Below are positions 1-10,569 of a DNA stretch of 64,000 bases, piece after piece. Position numbers and translations under genes: made by a program. The stretch comes from Amaurobius ferox (lineage: Eukaryota; Arthropoda; Arachnida; Araneae; Amaurobiidae). Below the pieces are notes generated by a model. That model was not told the origin of the DNA, did not search any database, and saw only the letters and a program-made list of their open reading frames with translations. Position 1 is the first letter of the stretch. Each line of letters opens with the position of its first letter. The stretch covers positions 55,489,236 through 55,553,235 of the forward strand of contig OX578137.1 in the NCBI GenBank assembly GCA_951213105.1, written 5' to 3'.

Positions 1-1110
1 TTAAAAACTGAAAAACATATTGTGCTGAAATATTTTCATACATTTTATGTGATAAGTTGAATAGTTTCTAAAATTTTCAAAGCAATTTGTGAATTTTAAC
101 TTTGCTTAAAAAATGTTTGAAAAATTAAGTCAAATAAGATTCAATGTGTTTCATTTTATCAACCCGGATAAAATCCGAAACTAATTGCGTGACGTTATAA
201 TTTCCATTCCAATATGTCCGCATAATTTAAATACCCAGATAATAAGCAAAAATAAAGCGATTTTAGGTTATGCTGCACTATATACAAATTTAAAAGATCC
301 TTAAAAATCACGATTTCTACACAGCGAAAAAAAATGAATGTCATATTTTATTTTGCAATGAGTCACGTGATCTCCATATATCATGACTGTAATTACTATT
401 ACAATTTTTATTTAAAAACTGAAAAACATATTGTGCTGAAATATTTTCATACATTTTATGTGATAAGTTGAATAGTTTCTAAAATTTTCAAAGCAATTTG
501 TGAATTTTAACTTTGCTTAAAAAATGTTTGAAAAATTAAGTCAAATAAGATTCAATGTGTTTCATTTTATCAACCCGGATAAAATCCGAAACTAATTGCG
601 TGACGTTATTAATTTCCATTCCAATATGTCCGCATAATTTAAATACCCAGATAATAAGCAAAAATAAAGCGATTTTAGGTTATGCTGCACTATATACAAA
701 TTTAAAAGATCCTTAAAAATCACGATTTTTACACAGCGAAAAAAAATGAATGTCATATTTTATTTTGCAGTGAGTCACGTGATCTCCATATATCATGACT
801 GTAATTACTATTACAATTTTTATTTAAAAACTACAAAACATATTGTGCTGAAATATTTTCATACATTTTATGTGATAAGTTGAATAGTTTCTAAAATTTT
901 CAAAGCAATTTGTGAATATTAACTTTGCTTAAAAAATGTTTGAAAAATTGAATAGTTTCTAAAATTTTCAAAGCAATTTGTAAATTTTAACTTTGCTTAA
1001 AAAATGTTTGAAAAATTATGTCAAAAAAGATTCAATGTGTTTCATTTTATCAACCCGCATAAAATCCGAAACTAATTGCGTGACGTTATTAATTTCCATT
1101 CCAATATGTC
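1..1110 (-). repeat. 412-bp tandem repeat, 2.7 units
   Basis: The segment starting TTAAAAACTG recurs at 1, 412 and 824, so the period is 411-412 bases. Units 1 and 2 are almost identical. Unit 3 contains an internal duplication of about 70 bases (about 940-1018) and diverges after about 1110. A diverged single copy of the same family lies at 11911-12260 in the opposite orientation. No coding potential is seen. The array may extend left of the window. Confidence 0.9.
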
Positions 1111-1255
1111 CGACACACCGTCTCAACAATATACTACAATTTAATTTTGATAAAGTCATTTTTACGGCAGTTATCGTGTAAACGAACAAACAGACAGACA
1201 GACAGACAGACAGAATGACCAAAGTCATAAACGTTTTTCAACTAGGTTGTAAAGT
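1111..1255. repeat. End of the same repeat family with a GACA microsatellite
   Basis: After the last 412-bp unit the sequence carries a (CAGA)n run at about 1190-1213 and then a tail around AACTAGGTTGTAAAGTG. The reverse complement of this tail is recognisable at 11911-12060, so this is probably the true end of the repeat consensus. Confidence 0.7.
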
Positions 1256-1982
1256 GTTAAAAAAAGCTATTTGGTAGAAAGGTGATGGTACCGATAGCGT
1301 TTTTTACGGTTTAAAATTGCAGTTTAGAATAAAATATTGTGTAATGTAATTAAAGATTAAGCTATAATTGATGAATATATTTATGTCCTTTGGTATTCAC
1401 ACCGAACACCAATGTTGCTTTACATTCAACTTGCTTGTAGACATTATTTCGATGTTGAAATGTTCAAATGGTCTCGCAAGTGACATTGCAATATATATTT
1501 ATCCATGAATAAACACAGGCTGCATCACATATAGACCTAAATTATAAAGAATTTTTTTTTCATTTCAAAATAATAAATATCACCGCAATAAATACACTAA
1601 ATATCACCCCAATAAGATCACACTGGGGACAGATAAATTCAATAAATGGTTATAATTAAAATCATAATATATTCTAAATTTAAACAAAAATTTGAGATTA
1701 ATCTGCAAGTATGTACCATATATTTAAACATAAAATCATGAAAATATACCAACTAGATTCAAGAAACACGCCTGGAACAGGCATAATTCAGCCCATAAAT
1801 GGTCACAACTCAAATTTGAATGAGTTCCTTTTGGGTTAATCTGAAGGCCTTCGTTTCAAAATAAAATCATGAAAATTTTATAGTTTATAAAAATACACGA
1901 AACGCAGATTACATCCAATAAATAATCATTATACACATTTGATTGCTTCTCGATTTTGGCAGGCCAATACTTAGGCCTAATT
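1256..1982. other. 3' flank of Kunitz gene A, no gene seen
   Basis: AT-rich sequence downstream of the gene A stop codon. No AATAAA is visible on the minus strand in the first ~300 bases. A TATAAA-type hexamer occurs near 1884-1889, which would suit a weak polyadenylation signal. No repeat or open frame of note was recognised. Confidence 0.4.
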
Positions 1983-2008
1983 TTAATTGCAGGACGATAC
2001 CTTTTCTT
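1983..2008 (-). CDS. Gene A exon 4 (terminal, 26 nt coding)
   Basis: A good acceptor (pyrimidine-rich run ending ATTCTTAG) precedes AA GAA AAG, followed by codons for V-S-S-C-N and TAA. The leading AA completes the phase-1 codon left by exon 3 as AAA (Lys). The intron from exon 3 is 143 bases and starts GTAAGA. The coding length, 26 nt, equals the terminal exon of gene B at 22398-22423, and both begin AAGAAAA. That match is the main support, since the exon is too short to stand alone. Confidence 0.65.
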
Positions 2009-5000
2009 CTAAGAATAAAATAATTACAATCAGCCAAGTACCTTGCAAGAACTCACTGGCAACATCAATGATGCTAAAATTGAAATTATATTAAAGCAGA
2101 AAGATTATATTAAAGCGAAATTATATTCACATCTATAATTCTGTGTCTTACTTCCATAATCCATTTTATGAGCACATTTCTCCATACATTTTTTCTCTGA
2201 TGGAAAATTGTTGGGGTTCCTGCCACAACCACTGTAGATGAACGCCTCGCATGTCTCGCCGTTGAAATAAAACCTTTTATAGTACAATCTGCAGTTGCCA
2301 ACATTTCTTGGATAGTCACAGACATCTTTCTCCTCCAAAGTACTGGTTAAATGCACCCTTAAGAGATTGCGGTTGCCATTTTCTGAAATGTAGTTGCAAC
2401 AATTTAGTTAGAGTTAAAATAAATCAGTGAGTACTCGATAATTTTAAGGTTGTTATATTTTATGCATCGTGCGATTATTGTGGATAATAAATTAGGGAGT
2501 TAATTTATTATCCATGCCAGAGCATAAAAATTGTGATAACATTAAAAGTTGATTAAAAGTACAAAAGGTTTTCAAAGACAAATACTATCTCTTTCATAAG
2601 TTGCATAATCCACTTCAACGTTAAGAGCTTGCAATGTCATCTCAGTAGCTCAACGGTAAAGCATCGGATGGCCAGTTCGGAGATCCAGGGTTCGATTCCC
2701 TGTGGGGGTAGCAAGGTTCTTTACAATGGCGCCCGAACAAATCAACCCTGTAGGTTAGTGCAAAGATTTCGGAGGACTGAAAGTGACCCTAGTACGTCTA
2801 GTACGGATTCAGTGGACGCTGAAAGATTGAGCGCCGTTTTCAAATTAAGAAAATAACGACCACGCAAAATACTGACCTGGGTTCTATACACAGTATAGAG
2901 AAGTAAAATATTTGTACTAGTATGAAGGAAGAATTCATCTGTGGTTGTCAGATGCTTTTCTGAAGCGAAGCAGGTTCTCCTGCCTTAACCTCAACTCAAA
3001 TCTGATTGCGTCAGGAAGTTTCGTAAAAAAAACTAAAACCCAACTGATTCGAACAAAATTTTATATACAGCTTGATTTAATCATGTTTTAGATTATGACG
3101 AAGGCCGAATTTTAAATTTTGATCTATTTAATGAGATATTTGAGATTCAATGTCAGATAATGAGATAAAAGATCAGTCTATGAGAAAAAATTAACTTCAT
3201 GCCAAATCTTCACGCCAAACAGATCTTCACAGCAAACAGAATTTTCCATTTATTTGGTATACCTTATATAATTGTACAAGTTATTAGTAATTGTTTAATA
3301 TTTAATAATGCGAATTTAATATTTTGGGATTTTACTACTTACTTTTATGAAATAAACGTCTCTGTTATTACACATGTAATTAGATACCTTACTTCAATTC
3401 AGTTTCGTGTCGCGAGAGACAGCTTTGCACGATTTGTTTACTGGCGAAGACTGGCAGTTTATTATCATATGCATGTGCCTATCACTTAGTGCTGATATTC
3501 TGCCTCTACATCCTGAAAGAGGGTGCAGCTTTATACTTTAGAATCCAATTGATACTATTAATTCGCATTTTATGCAGCTTAATATTGATAACAATTCGAA
3601 CAAATATTATACACAGCTTTTGTCGCAGAACACATTTGTTCTTTTCATACTGTCATATAGCGTTCAACCTCTAATAAGATTCAAAACGAGCCTCACTCTG
3701 TGATATGGACCGCTTTAGTTCCTATTAAAGTCAACTGATATTAAAGCCAACTGATTTGATTAAGTCTTCTATTAAGAAAATAGGGGCACTGATTCTACAC
3801 GACTTCAAACATTATATTGGAATCACTTAGCAGGCCCCCTTACTAACTTGATTTTTATTCAAACCCATAATGATCAGCAGAATCGCGATTTCAAAGGAGT
3901 GTTCTGCACAAATTCTGTTTATATTTTTGGAGGCTCCTTAGCGAACTAAAATTCGATACGATATTATTAAACTTAATATAGTCCTAGAATGTCTAGTATT
4001 TGAACCCCGAAATTCTGACTACAAATACGAAAACCACGAAATTGCTATTATTTTATTGTAAACCATTTCCACTGGACTGAAGGACACATTAAATAAAATA
4101 CTGTCGTATTTTACTTTTTGGCCGTGTCATGCATTGCACAATTTATTATTATTCTGTCACACTTTTGAAAAACTGCTATGAAGGCATGACTAAGAATGCG
4201 TTTCACAATCAAACCAAATAAATGTAGTAAGTTCAATTTAATTTAGAAACGAAAACACTGCATGAAATTAAGAAAATATTTTTGCTTCTTGACTAAATCA
4301 ATTTATATAGTGTGTTCAAATAAAATATAATCTTTCCACAAGGAGAAGAGAAATCAAAGACTGGTTTAATTTTGAGTTGAAATTATTATTATTGATAACT
4401 CTCATATTAATCAATATGCTTTGTCAATTAACTTTAAAACTCATTTCAATGTAACTAGTAGCTTCTAATTCCATGTTATGTGTTAATCAAGATATGTAAT
4501 AAATCAAACACTGTTATATGAGCACACATTGGTGTGTTTTCTCTAATTTCCTTATGTTTACTAGCAAATACTTAGGTTTACAAAGATTGTTATAAATAGC
4601 AAAGATTATTACAATATTATAAATATACCAATTGCATATAAAAACCTTAGTACAAAGTTATCATTTGCAGTGAAATGTATTCCCACTAACATAAGCGGCA
4701 GATTTTTGAATAAACTGAAGCTTAGAGACAAAGCTGAAATATGATTTTGTAGGCTCCTGGGCCACACGTACTGAGAAACCCCCAGTAATATTTTTAAAAG
4801 GAATAAAAGGAAAAAGCAAAGAAAAATTAAGCTTCAATCTATGGCCAGCTTTTAAAACTCCTTGAGAATACTACAAATATATAAACAGTACATTAATTGA
4901 AGCCACTTCTGAAATTAATAATTTAGAGCAGGGGCGGCAAATAGGGGGCGCGAGGGGGCGCGGTCGCGCCCCCAAATTTTTCCTCGTCGTCTATCGGCGT

Positions 5001-8000
5001 CTCTCTTTTTTTATCGACTGTCCACTGGTCAGTTTTCTCACGCTATGGAGGTATGGAGCTTCAACAGAGCCAACCTTCACAGTGAAGCGTCTCTCTTCCT
5101 GCTGGAACGAATCACTTTCAACTTGAATAGATTGAGTTGATGTTATCCTTTTCACTTGAAAATTTCAAGTGTCCGATTAAATTTATGAGTAATTAGTGCA
5201 TGATCATCCATTCCTTCTGCTAGAAATGCATTTCAGCAGCTCAATGCATTATATTCTTTCATAGAAACATCCTATAAAAGATATGCTATTTTCGAAAAGA
5301 ATCGCTCATCAACAAATACTTTTTCTGGAGGCTCTTCAACTCTACAATCACTAAGTGATACGAAGTGGTCTTCCAGAGTTGAAGCCATAAAAGCACTACT
5401 TGATAATTTTAAAGTGGTGATTTTAACATTGGAAGAATTATCTGAAAACGATTCTCTCAATGGTGGAAGAGCCGAAGCACTTTTAACATGCATGACATCG
5501 TTCGAATTCTTATTCACTTTGTTTGTATTACCCAGTGTTTTTGATCAATGCAATACTCTCTCAAGTAATCTTCAGTCATCTGAACTTAATTTTCAGAATG
5601 TGCAAGCTTTGGCTAAAGCTAATATTAAAGCTGTTGGTTCTTTTCGCACTGATGCAAATTTCAATCAAGTGTGGAGCTTTGTGACATAACTTTGGAAAAA
5701 AAAATCTTACTCTGGACCAAAACTGAAAAGGCGTAAAAAATATCAAGCGAATTCGGAGGCGGTGAAAAAAAATCCCCATGTTGATGTTAAATCATATCAC
5801 AGAATCTATATTCAATATGAAATTATAGATTCAGTATCTAATGAAATGGAGACAAGATTTAATGAGAACAATATATCTGTTTTATTTGCCCTTAGTTCAG
5901 TATTATCCGGATCAGATGTCGAAAAAGAAAAAGAAAATGTTTCAACCATATGCAAAATATATAACTTCCAGAAAGAGGAATTGCTATGTGACTTGCGACT
6001 GTTTTATTCAATGGTGAAAAATGGAAGCATAGACCATCCCAATTTTAAATGTCGCCTGGATTATTTTAAACAGCGGAATTTAAAAAATGTGTTTCCTGTC
6101 ATAACATTATTAGTAAAATTATTTTTGACTGTGCCAATCAGCTCAGACAGTTGTGAAAGGGTTTTTTTCGTACCTCAGAAGGCGGAAAAATTATTTTCGC
6201 AGTACAATGGGACAAGAAAGACTTTCATCTTTAGCTGTTTTAGCTGTAGAACAAGATATACCACTGGATTATGATGATACTGTAACAAAATTTTCTCTTC
6301 TTCCAGACTCTAAGAACCGGCTTTTAAAACTTCAATAAAAGGTAAATAAATATAGATATTTGTATTTAGAAAAATTATGTTAACAACAATTATGTTAACA
6401 CAATTATGTACAAAAATTATGTTAACAACAATTATTTTTCTCAATATCAATCCAATTTTGTGATCCCCCCTGTTAACAAATATTTTATTTATTCCATATT
6501 GTGGATTTTCATACATACAAATCTCGCACCCCCAAATGAAATGCTGAAATGCCGCCCCTGATTTAGAGTAAGTATATTTTCATTCAGCATTCAAAACTAA
6601 AATGATTTTTTACTTAATCTTTGCATGCCCTCCAAAGTCAAAATAGCAGTAGCCCTTAAAGCAGATGCTTTAATCCGGGAGGGTAATCATAGAGCTCACC
6701 TGCGGTTCATGCTTAGCAATTTGTGCACATACCAAAGACCAAATTTATCGTATGCATTTCTACGTATATCTAACTTCAGTAAAATATTTAGAAAAGACCG
6801 TGACACAGAATGAAGCTTTAAGATGATTAAAAATATTATGCGTTTTCATGTACAATATAGTCTCACAATTGAAATCTATAAAATAAATTGAAATATACAA
6901 AATATAATTTTTACCATCGCATTTTTCACGGCACTCATCCTCCGTCCCAAAGTTATTTTCGTTCCCGCCGCATCCTCCATAGACAAATCTTTCACACGAT
7001 TTCGAAGAAGTGTTGTAAAAGAAATTAATAAAAAGAGCCTCACACAGGCCTGAGTCCGGAGGAAGAGAACACGGATTTTCATTTCCAGGTGCCATTACTG
7101 GGGAATTAATAATAATTGAATCTGAAACATATATGCAATTTAATACTGTTATGGGTTGACTTTACATAGTATATGTAAAATGCACTTTCAAAAAAATGTT
7201 CCAATCTCTGCCTGCAGTATTTAACTAATTCTTATCGAAAATCTTAATATTGAATTACGTTCTGTCTTCCGAAAAGTAGATACAATCGAACAACCACTGA
7301 GTTTCTAATGTGTACCGCTGTCGGTACTGCTATTAAATATACAGAGTGACTGCAATTAAAGTTCCCGGTTTGAAAATGGTCTCAAATAAAAAGTACAGGT
7401 CAGAAGGATTGAAATTTTGCGTGAACACTCGTGGAGCAATGGAATTTTGTTTGGTGAAGAAAAGAACAGTAGTTCAAAAGGTCGCCGCTAGGAAAATAAT
7501 TGGCGCTTTACTACACTAGAATGCAATACAAAAGTCATAAACGTTGACTTACTCATTGGCTAATGACGTAATAAATGTTCAATATGCTGTCCTTCGAATG
7601 CTGAATTAAAGGTCGATCATATGCATACAAGTAATGAAAAAAAAGTTCCATCCATTGAAACAATGTTAAATTCTAAGCAAACGTAAGCCGTATCTTTTTT
7701 CACAAGAAGTGGATTTAACTTGTTTTGCATAATTGCTCTTAAAATGCTGCTGCAAATTTGCATAAGACAGTGACGTTTCAATAAACGTTTGCTATAAAAA
7801 AGGAAGAGCGGAACTTGTTCTCATAACTTAATGAAAAATCTCTATTGTTCTGTCACAATTACTCTATCATTAAAAGATCGTGCTCTTCTTGTCAAATTGT
7901 TTTATGAGAATAACAGCTCTTGTTTGGTAGCTCTTAGAAAGTTCAGAACGTTGAAACAGAACGTTAAATCTAGTCCTCTGTGTGGCAAAAGCTTGCGCAA

Positions 8001-9158
8001 AATGATTTTAAAATTTGAGGAGACTGGCTCTTTAGACATCAAACCTGGCAGGGGACGGAAAGCAGTCGATGGAGAGATAGTGGAAGACATAGCTACAGCG
8101 TTAGAAGAAGAGCGTAACGCTAATGCATGTACGAGTGCACGTGGAATTGCCCGATCATTAGACGTACCCTCCAGTATGGTGCAAAAAATTTTGAAATACA
8201 TTTTGAAATGTTATCCTTACAAACTGACCCATGTTCAATAGTTGCTACCTGCGGACAATGTTGCACGTGAAATGTTCGCACTTCAATATGGCCCTGAAAC
8301 GTTTTGTGGACTTACCATGCAGACTTCCATCTCCACGGAACAGTTAATACGCAAAATTGCAGAATCTGGGTAATCGAAAATCCACAGGAACTACGCCAGG
8401 TGCATCTTCATTCCCCCAAAGTCACTGTGTGGTGCGGATTTACAGCAGCGTTTATTATCGGGCCTTTCTTTTTTCAGGAAGTTGGTCTTCATGGCCCCGT
8501 CACCTGTTCTGTCAATGGTCATCGATAAGAACGTCTTTTTAAAAGGCACGTTATAACCACACTGCAAGAACGCCAGTGTATCGATAACACTATTTTCATT
8601 CAGGATGGGGCTCCACCACATATCGCAAAACCAGTGAAGTGGCTACCTCGCAGTCATTTTAAAGATGCCAGAATCATCAGCTGCCAATTTCCTGTAAGAT
8701 GGCTAGCACATTCTCCTGACTTCAATCCATGTGATTTTTGGCTTTGGGGGCATCTAAAGAATGTGGGGTTTAATGGACACATTGGCAATTTAGCGGAACT
8801 TAAAGCTAGCATCACGCATCACATCCACAACATCTCTACAGAAACACTCAAATATGTTGTTCAACAGGCTATTTTGAGCCTTCAGCTTGTTTCAGAATGC
8901 AAAGGATAGCATATTGAACATTTATTACGTCATTGGCCAATGAGTAAATCAACGTTTATTACTTTTGTATTGCATTCCAGTGTAGTAAAGCACCAATTAT
9001 TCTCCTAGCGGATACTTTTTGAACTTCTGTTTCTTTACCAAACTAAATTCCATTGCTCCACTAGTGTTCACGCAAAATTTCAAATAATTCTGACCAGTGC
9101 TTTTTATTTGAGACCATTTTCAAACCTGAAACTTTAAATATAATCACCCATCACCCTA

Positions 9159-9217
<59 letters not shown>

Positions 9218-9975
9218 GGTGAGTCGGAATTGTTTTTACAAAAGCAAAGGGGCGATAGTACCCCACCAGACAAGCAATAATTACCATGGAACATAGCATG
9301 ATCGCATTGCACTCAGAGAGGCAGAAAAGAGTAAAATTAGAATACGAACCTGCACGTACACCAGTGTTGGGAAAGCGAATGAACGATACCAAACGTTGCA
9401 CAAACAGATTTATTGTGCAGCGAAAAACTCACAGCAAGTGCTCAAAGTGGCGACCACGCGTGTCGTTGCACCGTTCACACCGGCGAAGGAATGACTGACG
9501 CACCCTCTCGAAGATTCCGAGTGTTGTGTTAATGTGGTCTGCGGCAACAACGATGCGCGCGACGAGATCTTCCTCCGAGTCCACAGGCGTCTCGTACACT
9601 AAAGACTTCATGTGGCCCCAGAAAAAAAAGTCCAGTGGGAATAACTTGCAGCGTTGAAGTTGTGCCGGTTTCTAAAGGGCAACGTGTGCTCTGATTAGCT
9701 ATCGCCGGAACCTACTAGGAGCCAGTTATGCTGTTCTGCTCCCTCGACATTTGCATACGGTAACTGCGTCCGTGTCTGGCGTAGGAGATACTACGTAGGC
9801 AGATACACAATGACGTCAGGGGCGCTGACTGCGTCATGCTCGACGCGGTTCGATGTGCCTCTTTTATGCCTCTCAGAGTGCAATGCGACCCAATGTTGCA
9901 TGGTAATTATTGCTCGTTTAGTGGGGTACTATCACCCCTCTGCTTTCGTAAAAACAATTCCGACTCACCCTGTAT

Positions 9976-10017
<42 letters not shown>

Positions 10018-10532
10018 CAGCAATTTTTAGTCACTCAAATTCAAATACGCTTTCGAAAAATGAACATTTTCATATATATATATATATACATATATATAAA
10101 TTCTCCAAAAAGAATATATAAGAAAATAACAAAGAGGTACCAGAAATTGGCCAGGGGGGTTGTGACCCCCCACTCTCCGGTTAAAGCATGCTTAGAGCAG
10201 CGGCAAACACTCCCGGAGGCCGGTACCAATTCGATAAAGTTAGCACACCATAAAATTCAAGACAACACAAATAAATACATACCAAACCACCAGAAAGGAC
10301 TCGAAGAAAGAACACGAGTTGAAACGCCAAAAATCCAAGAAACACTCTCCATGACCATTGCACACATATAATCAATACCACAACATGTGTTCAAGTATGT
10401 TCCCCAATATCTCATATATTCCTTTTGGAGAATTTGTATATTGGTGAACGCGTGTTTACGGCTGCTAGGCGCCTTATTTGTCGTTCGCTCTTTGTTTTGC
10501 ATCTGTTTCTTAGAACATTTAGTGACTTTTGT

Positions 10533-10569
<37 letters not shown>

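Noticed and set aside
2629..2715. tRNA gene on the plus strand
   Set aside because: The boxes are tRNA-like, but the cloverleaf is poor and the same body follows at 40695-40970, so it is a SINE head.
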